Of a stretch of 64,000 nucleotides of DNA, positions 39,713-48,493 are shown in pieces (the stretch's first letter is position 1; the number at the start of each line of letters is the position of its first letter). A program made the translations under genes and the position numbers. Below the pieces are notes generated by a model that had not been told where the DNA came from, did no database searches, and saw nothing but the letters and a program-made list of their open reading frames with translations. Origin of the DNA: Aurelia coerulea (Eukaryota > Cnidaria > Scyphozoa > Semaeostomeae > Ulmaridae); NCBI GenBank assembly GCA_039566865.1, contig CM076962.1, forward strand, positions 9,418,743 through 9,482,742. Direction: 5' to 3'.

Positions 39713-40939
39713 CGTTCCCTTTAGCTTCGCTGTAGTTCATCTAAGTGGCAGTAATTAAGGGGAGAATGTATCTTCGTTAGTTCATTCAATAAAGCAGTAC
39801 TTAAGTGAAAATTCAAGGAAATGTATATAAGTGTATTTTGGGACTTGCTTCTTCGGTGGAAGTTTGGACGTTAAAGAGATGAACCTGCTGAAAAGTTAGT
39901 TGTCGTCGTTGTTGTTGGTGCCTTGGTTGTTTCAGTTGTTTCAGTGGAGTCAATCTAGCGGCGTTTGTTGCCTTAAGGAGTCAGCTGCCTTAGCGCAGGC
40001 GCTTTTAGTTGCGTCAGTTGCCTGACGGGCCTCAGTTGGTATAGTGGCCTTACTTACGTTAGTGGCTTCTTGTTTTAGTTGTTGAGTGGACTTGCCCAAA
40101 GACGACTTGGGCAAGTCCAGTTGTCGAGTAGATGTAGTTGCGTTTCTTGGCTTAGTGGACTTGGTTGTTTCAGAACCTTTAGTGCTCTTAGTTGCGTTAT
40201 TGGCCTTGGTAGCTTTAGTGGGCTTTCTTACGATAGTTGGCGTCTTGTTTTAGTTGCTGAGTAGATCTGGTTGCGTTCCTTGCCTTAGTGGATTTGGTTA
40301 TAACTTAGTGCTATGGGATGCTATATGATTTAATTTTATCTTTTTTACCGACGGCAGACCTCAGTTATAATAACTGATTTACAGGGGGCAATGGTAAAAC
40401 TTAAAATAAGTAATACATTACAACATATACAATAGTTGTTAATCTAACGAAACTAAATTACAACTTTTCATTTGATGATTCAGTGTTGCACCTCTTTTTT
40501 GAATGCGTTCAGGGTTGAAGAATTTCTAACCTCAGCGCCTTTTGTGGCGTTAGTTGCCTTATTGGCCCTCAGTTGCTTTAGTGGACTAACTTACGTTAGT
40601 TGTTGTCTTCTTTCAGTTGTGGAGTTGGTTTTGTGTTGTTTCTTCCCTTATATTAGTGGACTTAGTTGCCTCAGCGCCTTTAGTTGTGTTAGTTGCCGTA
40701 TTGTCCTTGCTTTGATGACCTTACGTACGTTCAGTGATATAGAGGCGCTTTCGGTTATATTATTGTATACGTTAAGTAGGGTGATTGTTGTGGTTGCCTT
40801 ACTCGCTGTAACTGCTTTACTTGCCCCAAATAGTTTGTTAGAAAAGTTATAGGGGGAAATTAGTTGGTATTGTCCTAGTAGCCTTTGTTGCCTATGGTAA
40901 CCCTAATACGTATGGGCTTTTTTGAGCTACCATTTATAA
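39713..40939. repeat. T/G-rich degenerate nonamer repeat region
   Basis: Long run of loosely repeated GTTAGTTGC, CTTAGTGGC and TTTAGTTGC-like nonamers, for example around 39900-40300 and 40500-40850. Because the period is near 9, open frames such as 40472-40852 read like hydrophobic repeats (VALVALLALSC); I do not regard them as proteins. A possible LINE 3' end interrupts it at 40333-40400. Confidence 0.6.
40333..40400 (-). mobile_element. Possible diverged LINE 3' end
   Basis: On the minus strand, TTTTACCATTGCCCCCTG...TCAG...CTGAGGTCTGCCGTCGG resembles the hairpin-forming 3' end of the LINE at 51214 (TTTGGCACGGCCCCCTG...GACGGGGCTACCGTG). The match is short and diverged. Confidence 0.4.
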
Positions 40940-41600
40940 GGGGGGGGGGGGTTCCACCCCGCTGTGAAAACTCCCTTAGAGTCACCAGAATTCAATACAA
41001 ATTGGTTCAGTGATAGAGCAAGTAGTTTGTAGCATGTAGTGCAGTTTGGGTATGGCTGCCACGTCTTATGAGGTGACAGTGACATGGAAATCATTAAAAA
41101 TTAGGCTTTCAAAGTTAAATTTGTGTTTAAAACAATGATTTTGCTGCTACCTGCTTCCAAATATGGGCATGTCACGTGACTTGTGAGCTCCATTGTTCAA
41201 AAATTTTTCCGTCAAAATGTAGCTAATCAATAATTGGCAAAGTCAGGGAGGTGGGGATGACATAGCTGATTTCGTTTAACAATCTGGCAAGGAAAACCTC
41301 GAAGGGGGTGGAAAAGCCCAGCTCACATATGGATTAGTTTCAAGATAATTGGCTTTACTTGCCTGCTCGATTCCTTTAGTTGTATCATTTACGTTGTTCT
41401 TAGTTAGTTAGCTAGCTACTTTGTTGCAGTAGCATTTGCTGCGTTAGCTGTCCTAGCTGGTGCCGCCGTCACGTGTCCTGGTTGCCTTAGTAACGTTAGC
41501 TTCATTTTCTGGTTTTTAGCAGGGCAGTAAGCATTGAATCTCCTTATGCAAGGTAGCTTTTCAAATAACCATCAGGGGAATAAGCTGCATGTCATCAGGG
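40940..41600. other. Insertion-like unique sequence with a G12 tract
   Basis: It starts with 12 consecutive G (40940-40951) followed by TTCCACCCC, and runs to about 41345 without the T/G-rich nonamers that flank it. It includes one exact GTCACGTGAC at 41171-41180. From about 41345 to 41600 the degenerate nonamer sequence returns. No coding frame is recognised. Confidence 0.45.
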
Positions 41601-41617
41601 GGCGAATTTAGGGGAAG

Positions 41618-41760
41618 TTGGCAATGTGCCAAGTGACGTCACATGACTTGGCAAGGTGCCAAGTCACATGTTGGAAACCTGGCATGGTGCCAAGTCACGT
41701 GACCTACATTGGCAATTTGCCAAGTAAGTCACATGACATGGGGGCTAGGCACGTGACTGC
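41618..41760. promoter_or_regulatory. NFI-palindrome / CRE / E-box cluster
   Basis: TTGGC-N5-GCCAA palindromes at 41618-41632, 41648-41662 and 41709-41723, with a one-base variant at 41679-41693. CRE TGACGTCA at 41634-41641. GTCACGTGAC at 41694-41703. TCACATGAC and GGCACGTGACTGCCCCC follow. These match the vertebrate consensus sites for NFI, CREB/ATF and MITF/TFE factors; binding here is inferred. Confidence 0.7.
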
Positions 41761-42414
41761 CCCCAACAACTAAAAGTATCATTACCCCCCCCCCACATCT
41801 TCATCCGTAACTATGTCATATGCCCTTCACTTGGTGTCATCCCTTCACTTGTATACTCTTAGAAAGAGCACCATTGTGAAGGAGAAGGTATCACGTGATA
41901 TGGGTATGGTCACGTGACAGCACCCAATTGGTGGTAATAATCGCTGGCATCGATCATGCACCCCACCACCCTACAACCTCGTCCATACTTACTGCGGGAT
42001 AATGAAACCCTATAGAGTGCCATTGTGAAGGAGGATACCCCGGGCACAGGCCTGCCAGCCCCTGCGAAGGTGAATGTGCATCTGACGTCCGATGTGACGT
42101 CTTTGGTTGTTTACCATCGACCACAAAGTGATTTGTTCGTTGATGGCCCTTGATAGCACCATCAAGTGTCGTTAGTAACAATCGGCAGTCACTCAAAAAA
42201 CAATAACCTGCTGAAGAAGGCTGCCAACAAATTTCCCCCGCTGATACCCCAGCAGCAGGAGATCACCCCAAAATATGAACATCCTCATGCACATATAGAT
42301 TTTCCAGGCGATTTTTTGAGACAAAGAGCGAGCTTCTAGGCGACGGGAGAGCTGAGGAATGAGTGCGGCAGACAAACAAATTCAGCGTTTGATCTCACCG
42401 TCTCAGCGAGTAGT

Positions 42415-42465
42415 TATATAGACTAGGGGGCCGCCTGCGGCGACCACTGTCGCGCTTCGCGCGCC
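42415..42465 (+). promoter_or_regulatory. TATA motif with reduced GC-hairpin cluster
   Basis: TTATATAGACTAGG is followed by GGCCGCC-TGC-GGCGACC (one stem mismatch) and CGCGC-TTC-GCGCG. The first two hairpins present in other copies are missing. Confidence 0.6.
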
Positions 42466-43620
42466 ACAATATCAGTACTTGCAGTGTTATTTTCTTCGTT
42501 GGTATGGTTGCTTTATACTTGCTCTTGTTATCCGTCATTGTTCTAGTTACCTTAACTGATGTAGTTGCATTGGTAGATGAAGTGAGAATAGTTGCCGCAG
42601 TTCTTCACGTACCTGAAGTGTGTTAGTAGTAGGCCTTAATTAGCAGTAGGCCTTAATTAGTAGTAGGCCTTCTTAGTAGGCGTTAATTAGCTCTGGTAGC
42701 CTTAATTAGTTGTAATTTTAGCTATTTATTTTCTAGCCTACTTTAAATAGATTATTAATAATAAAAATAATAACAAAAATTACGATATCTATAGTTATTG
42801 CAGTTAACTTTATTCTCTTCTATTTTCATAAATTCACATTTTTTGTTATTGTTTTCTAGCTATCCTCTTTACTTTAGTGGCGTTAGTAGCCCAAGGGTGG
42901 GGTTGGGGGAGCGGTAGTTTGCATTGAATGTAATCCATAATTTTTAAGGCAAAATCCATCAAAATTCCTTACAAACCCTATTGTTTTAAAGAGTCCCGTA
43001 GGCTTTTTGGGAAGAGAGATAGACCCCTTGGCTTCCCCAGGCAGCTCTTTTGCTTCAGTAGGGTTGATTTAGTTGCCTGGTATTTGTTCACTTAGGTGTT
43101 TGTTTCTTTTGTGGCCTTAGTAGCCTTCGTTATTGGAGAAATTAGTTGTTGCCTTTGTTTTAGTGTATGCGTTATTTGTTTGGTAGAAATGATGTAGTCG
43201 TAATTCTTGGCTTAGCGGCCATAGTAGCTTTGTGCCGTTATTGAGGGTATACCATTGTTGTTGTGGTAGCGTTGTTCATTTGGTTGCCCAAGTAGCGTTT
43301 GTTGCGTTGACCCCTTAATTAAATGAAGTTGCTCTTCTTGCCTCATTGCCGTAAGTTGCAGTTGCATTTCGTGACGTTGTGATTATTATGACCGCTTCGG
43401 TAGATCTCCAGTCTCCCTACTCGTAGAGCTTTATTTGAGTCAGTAGAGTTGATTTAGATTCCTTCATTGCCCTAGTTTTCTTTCTTTCGTATGTGGCTTT
43501 GGTAGCGTTTGTTGTGGGAGAAATTAGTTGTTAACTTCGTTTCGGTGTGTGCGTTAATTGTTTAGTAGAGAAAATATAGTCGTAATTGTTGCCATAGTGG
43601 CCATAGTAGCTTTTGTGCCC
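42466..43620. repeat. T/G-rich module tail
   Basis: Begins CACAATATCAG and contains AGGCCTTAATTAG short repeats, TTGTTATTGTTTTCTAG (good splice-acceptor shape, near 42843-42859), GGCTTTTTGGGAAGAGAGATAG and many GTTAGT/GTTGCC nonamers. The same ordered tail follows every GC-hairpin cluster in the window. No gene seen. Confidence 0.75.
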
Positions 43621-44651
43621 TTTTTGATTACAAAGTACTTTGTAATCTAAGAGGGGGCTCCAGGTCAGGAAGAAAGAAAGAAAGAAAGAAAGAAAGTCCG
43701 TCACGCTCGTTAAAGCAATTGATTAACGTTTTATCTCTGCTAATTGGCACTGAAATAAAGAAAGCGCACAGAAAGCGCATACAAGACAGAAGTTTCCCGC
43801 GATCCTATAGCAACATTTGACGTCGGCTTATTTCATGTTAGACAGATTTGACACCATAAGATGGATAAATCACCACGATGTTTACCCTGGCACAACAACA
43901 AATTTACCCAGAATTGGCACGTTCTTGACTTCATTAGCAGCTTAATTATGTTGAAACAATCGTTTTCTAGAACGAACGCATCATTAGCCACTTATTGATG
44001 GTATTCATTATACAAATAAGTCAAGTTTAGAGGATGATGTAACCGGCGGCCTGCACAGAGGCTAGCATTCGCAGCATCACCGAAGGTAGAAGGACCCCCC
44101 TCCTACACAGCTACAGATGCAAACGTCGCAGGTGAAGTTGAGAGGAAAGGTGCAGAATTACAGCAAACAATGGCGCATTGACTGCGGGAAGGCACGTGGT
44201 CACACTGAACCAAAAGATCTCCATGCATATGATTCTGCACAGAGGTTATCTTCGTGACTGCTTGCCTCAAATTAGAAGCCCGCGAATAGATACATTCTGC
44301 AGGGTTCCGTATAAGCAATTTTGCGTTATCGTGAATCTCACATGACATCTAATTTGAGACAGATGCACCAATAGTTTCATGCACGAACTAAGCAAACTGG
44401 GGGTAATGACTTTTGATTTTTTGCGTATCATCCTCGTTTGACATAAAGATCAAAATATTGCCTTCAAACGATTCTTGTCCTTATACAAGGCGCTTGATTT
44501 TCTATTGAAGGCAGCTTTAGCAGCAACACGCATCTCTCTGACTGTAGCAGCATCAATGATCATTTGGGCTTATGGAGAAATCAATATTCAGTTTTCTTAT
44601 GCTTGCTTAGCTCAGGTCATACTTTGTAATCATCCAAAAGGATCTTATGTT
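43621..44651. mobile_element. 1.03-kb insertion absent from the paralogous tails
   Basis: The paralogues at 49460, 50180, 56413 and 60556 read GTGCCC then TTGCCTTCC directly (or nearly so); here 1031 bp intervene. The left end carries a perfect 22-bp palindrome (43626-43647, half-site GATTACAAAGT). Near the right end TACTTTGTAATC occurs again inverted (44618-44629). An AAAG microsatellite lies at 43670-43696. No target duplication is obvious and no protein is recognised; an 81-codon minus frame and a 65-codon plus frame are unremarkable. Class unknown. Confidence 0.6.
43670..43696 (+). repeat. (AAAG)n microsatellite
   Basis: About seven tetranucleotide units directly after GGGGGCTCCAGGTCAGG. 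Confidence 0.9.
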
Positions 44652-44940
44652 TTGCCTTCCTTGCGTTATTAGTGTTAGTTGTGCAAGGTAAACCTTGCTG
44701 TTGTGGTTGCATTAGTTGTTGAAGTTCCTCCCAGTAGCTTTAACTCCGTCCATTAATGTAGTTGCTCTTCTTGGGTAAGTTCCCTTAGTTGCATTTGCTG
44801 ACGTTGTTGTTATTTTAGAACGTTTCCGTAGATCTCAGCCTCCCTTGTGGACGATAAGATCAGGTAGGAAGACTGCAAGAGTTATACTCAGCCCTTCGAG
44901 GAAAGTTTTATGGCATCAGTGGAAGAAATGGACTGCTCAT
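44652..44940. repeat. End of T/G-rich tail leading into the next module
   Basis: Resumes the tail with TTGCCTTCCTTGCG, then GTAGCTTTAACTCCGTCC and CTTCGAGGAAAGTTT, which precede every NFI/CRE block to the right. Confidence 0.7.
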
Positions 44941-44967
44941 GCGCAGGTGCATTTGTGGGGGGGGAAG

Positions 44968-45110
44968 TTGGCACATTGCCAAATGACGTCACATAATTTG
45001 GCAAAGTGCCAAGTCACATGACCGGAACTTGGCACCGTGCCAAGTCACATGACCAATTTTGGAACTTTGCCAAGTAAGTCACGTGACATGGGGGCAGACA
45101 CGTGACAGCC
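44968..45110. promoter_or_regulatory. NFI-palindrome / CRE / E-box cluster
   Basis: Exact TTGGC-N5-GCCAA sites at 44968-44982, 44998-45012 and 45029-45043; CRE at 44984-44991; GTCACGTGAC at 45078-45087; AGTCACATGACC between them. The first palindrome ends one base before the CRE in every copy of this block. Confidence 0.75.
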
Positions 45111-45171
45111 CCCAACTAAAGTGAGATAGTGTGACTGCCCTGACAGTGTAGCTCCCTTTTTTATGGGATAG

Positions 45172-45615
45172 GTCATTTGAAATTAGCCAATAAGAGTCGG
45201 CTGTTATGTTTAGTAAGTTCAGTATGGAGTTTGTACCAATTGAAATTAGCCAATGGCAATCTGCCTATGCTAGATGGGCTGGGTCATTTGAAATTAGCCA
45301 ATAACAGTCAGCTTTCATCTTTAGTAGCTTCACTATGGGTTTTGTACCAATTGAAATTAGCCAATGGCAATCTGCATATGCTAGATCTGTTGGATCATTT
45401 GAAATTAGGCAATAGCAGTCGGCTTTCATCTTTAGTAGCTTCACTATGGGTTTTGTACCAATTGAAATTAGCCAATGGCAATCTGCATATGCTAGATCTG
45501 TTAGGTCATTTGAAATTAGCCAATAACAGTCGGCTTTCATCTTTAGTGGCTTCACTATGGGGTCTGTACCAATCCAAATTAGCCAATGGCAATCTGCATA
45601 TGGTAGAGGGGCTAG
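45172..45615 (+). repeat. CCAAT-box array, four 111-bp units
   Basis: Units start at 45172, 45283, 45394 and 45505, each exactly 111 bp, with a partial fifth from 45616. Each unit has AGCCAAT at about +14 and again 63 bp later (AGCCAATGG), plus TACCAATTG between them. AGCCAATGG fits the NF-Y consensus. The 164-codon plus frame and the minus frames stay open only because 111 is divisible by three. Confidence 0.9.
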
Positions 45616-46240
45616 GTAATGTGAAAATAGCTAACAGGAAGTACCTTTTGTCTTTGCTGGATAAGTGCTGACTGCTGCGCACAATAACCTCTGTGCAGGT
45701 GAACGTATTCATTATAAATTGAAGTAATGAGCAACTAATGATGTGATCGTTCTTTTAAACGATTGTTTCCCGGAGAAGTGGCTTACTAATGATCTTGGCA
45801 CGATTAACTTCCTACCTAATGATCTTGGCAAGATGAAATTACCTGCAAAATCTGTTGCGTCGTAAGATTTGGTCGTGCAGATGATCTTTAGTTGACCGCT
45901 GAATGTTAGGATAGTGATTCGTGAAGTTGAAATATCTACAGGAGTGTTTGTTTGGGGAGTATATCTTCGAAGATAGCGATTATTAAATATAAATTGGATG
46001 AAATTACCTTGGGGAATTAAAAGTGAAGGGAATTCAACGGAAGTTTCGGAAATCAAGAGCATGGAAGTGAAACGTAAGTAGGCCTATGTTTTCGCTGGAG
46101 CAGGGAAAAAGCTGGAGTTAAATGCTACTTGCGTATTTTTCATGACAGAACAGTTTTACTTCTTGCTTCAGTAGAGGGGAATAGGCCTATCTATACTCGT
46201 TGTTGACTTCCATATTGAGCGCACTCGAAACGTAGGGACT
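45616..46240. other. Conserved inter-block segment with a splice-donor-like site
   Basis: Starts GTAATGTGAAAATAGCTAACAGG and includes the direct repeat CTAATGATCTTGGCA (about 45787 and 45817). It ends ATGGAAGTGAAAC-GTAAGTAGG, where GTAAGT (46074-46079) is a consensus 5' splice site. The three copies are about 90-95% identical by eye. The 116-codon minus-strand frame at 45712-46062 survives only in part in the other two, and most differences would change amino acids, so coding is unlikely. Confidence 0.6.
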
Positions 46241-46292
46241 TGCCAAGTCAAATGATAGCAACTGGGGGTAGTGCTGAGTCACATGACCGATT

Positions 46293-46345
46293 TTGGCAAC
46301 GTGCCAAGTGAGTCACGTGACATGGGGTGCCATCACGTGACTGCC
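46293..46345. promoter_or_regulatory. Second NFI / E-box block
   Basis: TTGGCAACGTGCCAA (46293-46307), GTCACGTGAC (46312-46321), then ATCACGTGACTGCCCCC. It repeats the end of the first block but with a different upstream flank. Confidence 0.7.
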
Positions 46346-46800
46346 CCCTGTCAGTTATCCCATTGTTTGTGTGGGTGTTTGCCCCACCTGTTGCGGAGGA
46401 GGGACTGAGCCCCTGTGAAGTTCCATAGCGTGACGTCGGTGTTACGTAGCCCCTAGGTTGTTGACAATCCAGCATTGTTTTCCGTTGACAAACCGATTTT
46501 GTCCGTTGACGACCCTTGATGACCCCATCAAGAGTCGTTAGTGACTCACCTCGATTGTTCCGTGACGTTGAGCGTACGTCAAACTGGAAAATAGGACGGC
46601 TGCCAAAAAGTTCCCCCGCTCGTACCCCATCGGAAGTGGCTGCCCCCAACTTCTCACACACATTCGGCTAACTTAGATTTTCGGGGTGATTTTTGGAGAG
46701 GAAGAGCGGCGGCGAGGGGGCACGGGAAGGTGGAGATCCCGACACGGCAGACAAACATATTCCACCACAAAAGAACAATCTTATCCGACCTTGCAGCCGT
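46346..46800 (+). promoter_or_regulatory. GC-richer promoter-like segment upstream of TATA
   Basis: Contains GTGACGTCGGTGTTACGTAG and CCGTGACGTTGAGCGTACG (CRE-like), the stem-loop GACCCTTGATG-ACCC-CATCAAGAGTC near 46522-46547, and a purine-rich run GAGGAAGAGCGGCGGCGAGG just before TATA. The 137-codon minus frame at 46248-46661 is shared with 58163-58645 but is lost in the third copy. Confidence 0.55.
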
Positions 46801-46810
46801 TATATATAAG
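46801..46810 (+). promoter_or_regulatory. TATA box
   Basis: TATATATAAG. The same site precedes the GC hairpins in the copies at 58650 and, shortened to TATATAG, at 42415, 54142 and 62935. Confidence 0.6.
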
Positions 46811-46811
46811 A

Positions 46812-46926
46812 CTAGGAATCCGAACCCGCGCTGCGCGCGGGTTCGGAGTTCCTAGCTCCTGCGGAGGGCTTGGGCGCCTCCGGCGCCCGGGCCGCCTGCG
46901 GCGGCCACTGTCGCGCTTCGCGCGCC
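46812..46926 (+). repeat. Cluster of four GC-rich hairpins directly after TATA
   Basis: Stem 1: CTAGGAATCCGAACCCGCG with its inverted copy ending at 46855 (one bulged G). Stem 2: GGGCGCC-TCC-GGCGCCC (46872-46888). Stem 3: GGCCGCC-TGC-GGCGGCC (46890-46906). Stem 4: CGCGC-TTC-GCGCG (46912-46924). A start site 25-30 bp after TATA would put the RNA 5' end inside stem 1. Confidence 0.9.
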
Positions 46927-47091
46927 ATATTATCAGTAGTTTCAGTGTTATTTTTGTCGTTGGTATGGTTTCTTTATACTTGCTCTTGTTATCCTTCATT
47001 GTTCTAGTTACCTTAGCTGATGTAGTTGCATTGGTAGATGAAGTGAAAATAGTTGTAGCAGTTCTTCGGGTACCTGGAGTGTGTTAGTAGT
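46927..47091. repeat. Start of T/G-rich tail
   Basis: CATATTATCAGTAGTTTCAG, a T-rich stretch and GTACCTGGAGTGTGTTAGTAG, as after the other hairpin clusters, up to the insertion at 47092. Confidence 0.7.
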
Positions 47092-47393
47092 CCCGGGGGG
47101 GGGGGGGGTACATGACTTGTGGATGGACGGGGGTCTGCCGCCCGGTTTTCAGAAAGCTACCCTCTCCTAATTACCGAAATTTGCTTTGGTACCCACTTTT
47201 ATGATGAATTTTGGCGGAAAATTGCCCATTTTAACCATGTTTTGCGAATTTCAGCGAAATCCCACCCTTGTTTATGGATAATTAGCCGAAAAAGGACCCT
47301 TGTTTAGAGAATTTTAGGCCCAAAAACCCACCCATATGGGCGGCACATACCCGTACCTTGAAAATGTTATGTACCCCCCCCCCCCCCCGGGGC
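47092..47393. mobile_element. 302-bp element with poly-G / poly-C inverted ends
   Basis: Inserted between TGTTAGTAGT and TAGTAGTAGG. The 7-bp duplication TAGTAGT is at 47085-47091 and 47394-47400. Termini are CCC-G15-TACATGAC on the left and, inverted, GCCCC-G16-TACATAAC on the right. The interior has a second inverted pair, GGTCTGCCGCCC and GGGCGGCACATACCC. No coding frame. Class not assigned; a 7-8-bp duplication with a short TIR would suit a nonautonomous DNA transposon. Confidence 0.75.
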
Positions 47394-47571
47394 TAGTAGT
47401 AGGCCTTAATTAGTAATAGGGCTTAATTAGTAGTAGGGCTTCTTAGTAGGCCTTGTTAGTAGGCGTTAATTAGCTGTCGTAGACCTTAATAAACTGTAAT
47501 TGTAGCTATTTATTTTCTAGCCTACTTTAAATAGATAGAATAAAAAAAATAATAAAAAAAATAGCGATGTC

Positions 47572-47772
47572 GATGTCTTCTAGGCGGAAGAGTAATTTGC
47601 CTCTCTCAGGCTAACTCCGTTGTTATTCATTTATGTTTTTATTTTAGATTGTAAATATAGGTAATTTGTTAGTAATTTTTAGTAATATTGTGAAGTTTGG
47701 CACGGCCCCCTGTAAAGCAATCCTCTCGATTGACGGGGCTACCGTGTAAAAATAATGAAAAATGAAATGAAA
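47572..47772 (+). mobile_element. LINE 3' end, 5'-truncated, copy 1
   Basis: About 200 bp with TTTGGCACGGCCCCCTG...GACGGGGCTACCGTG and the tail AATGAAAAATGAAATGAAA. It matches, in reverse, the 3' end of the LINE at 51214-52475. Module copies without it read GATGTCTATAGTTATTGCAG, which locates the insertion. Confidence 0.75.
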
Positions 47773-48098
47773 TATAATTATTGCAGTTAATATTATTCTC
47801 TTCTTTTTTCATAAATTCACATTTTTTGTTATTGTTTTCTAGCTATCTCCTTGACTTTAGTGGCGTTAGTAGCCCAAGGGTGGGGTGGGGGAGCGGTAGA
47901 TTGCATTTAATTTAATCCATAATTTTTTAAAGAAAGATCCATACGAATTCCCTACAAACCCCATTGTCTTAGTAGGCCTTGTTAGTAGGCGTTAATTAGC
48001 TGTCGTAGACCTTAATAAACTGTAATTGTAGCTATTTATTTTCTAGCCTACTTTAAATAGATAGAATAAAAAAAAATAATAAAAAAAATAGCGATGTC

Positions 48099-48299
48099 GA
48101 TGTCTTCTAGGCGGAAGAGTAATTTGCCTCTCTCAGGCTAACTCCGTTGTTATTCATTTATGTTTTTATTTTAGATTGTAAATATAGGTAATTTGTTAGT
48201 AATTTTTAGTAATATTGTGAAGTTTGGCACGGCCCCCTGTAAAGCAATCCTCTCGATTGACGGGGCTACCGTGTAAAAATAATGAAAAATGAAATGAAA
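48099..48299 (+). mobile_element. LINE 3' end, copy 2 (by tandem duplication)
   Basis: Same sequence and same junctions as 47572-47772, carried along in the 526-bp duplication and not a separate insertion. Confidence 0.75.
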
Positions 48300-48493
48300 T
48301 ATAATTATTGCAGTTAATATTATTCTCTTCTTTTTTCATAAATTCACATTTTTTGTTATTGTTTTCTAGCTATCTCCTTGACTTTAGTGGCGTTAGTAGC
48401 CCAAGGGTGGGGTGGGGGAGCGGTAGATTGCATTTAATTTAATCCATAATTTTTTAAAGAAAGATCCATAAGAATTCCCTACAAACCCCATTG

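Larger units (their letters stand above)
41600..42465 (+). repeat. Short promoter-like module (type 2), copy 1
   Basis: Order: NFI/CRE/E-box block (41618-41760), then a segment with GAGCACCATTGTGAAGGAG, ATCACGTGATATGGG and GTCACGTGAC, then CCCTTGATAGCACCATCAAG (an imperfect stem-loop), a GC-richer part, TATATA and a GC hairpin. It is homologous to 53300-54255. It lacks the 111-bp CCAAT array of the type 1 modules. The minus-strand frames of 60-80 codons here follow the DNA homology and are frameshifted between copies. Confidence 0.8.
44930..46926 (+). repeat. Long promoter-like module (type 1), copy 1
   Basis: Full order: NFI/CRE/E-box block, four 111-bp CCAAT units, a conserved segment of about 450 bp ending in AAACGTAAGTAGG, a second NFI/E-box block, a promoter-like segment containing GACGTCGGTGTTACGTAG and GACCCTTGATG-ACCC-CATCAAGAGTC, TATA, GC hairpins. 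Homologous in order and sequence to 56700-58775 and 60840-63057. Confidence 0.85.
47441..48493 (+). repeat. Tandem duplication of about 526 bp
   Basis: 47441-47966 and 47967-48493 are almost identical; one A-run differs by a base, and ATACGAATTCC differs from ATAAGAATTCC. Each unit carries one LINE 3' end, the TTGTTATTGTTTTCTAG site and GGGGAGCGGTAGATTGC. Confidence 0.9.

Noticed and set aside
39713..41600. Telomere-like repeat because of many TTAG motifs
   Set aside because: No tandem TTAGGG or other exact short telomeric unit is present; the nonamers are degenerate.
45177..45671. 164-codon frame of LANGNLHMLD-like repeats as a repeat protein
   Set aside because: The period of 111 bp is divisible by three, so several frames stay open on both strands; indels in the five- and six-unit arrays destroy the frame.
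45712..46062. 116-codon minus-strand frame conserved in three modules
   Set aside because: Start and end differ between copies through indels, and most differences are amino-acid changing, so there is no sign of protein-level selection.
46248..46661. 137-codon minus frame upstream of TATA, partly shared with 58163-58645
   Set aside because: It is lost in the third module and frameshifted relative to the type 2 modules; it follows DNA homology only.
46812..46926. tRNA or other known structured RNA gene
   Set aside because: There are simple consecutive stem-loops, with no cloverleaf, no anticodon arm and no A/B box pattern.
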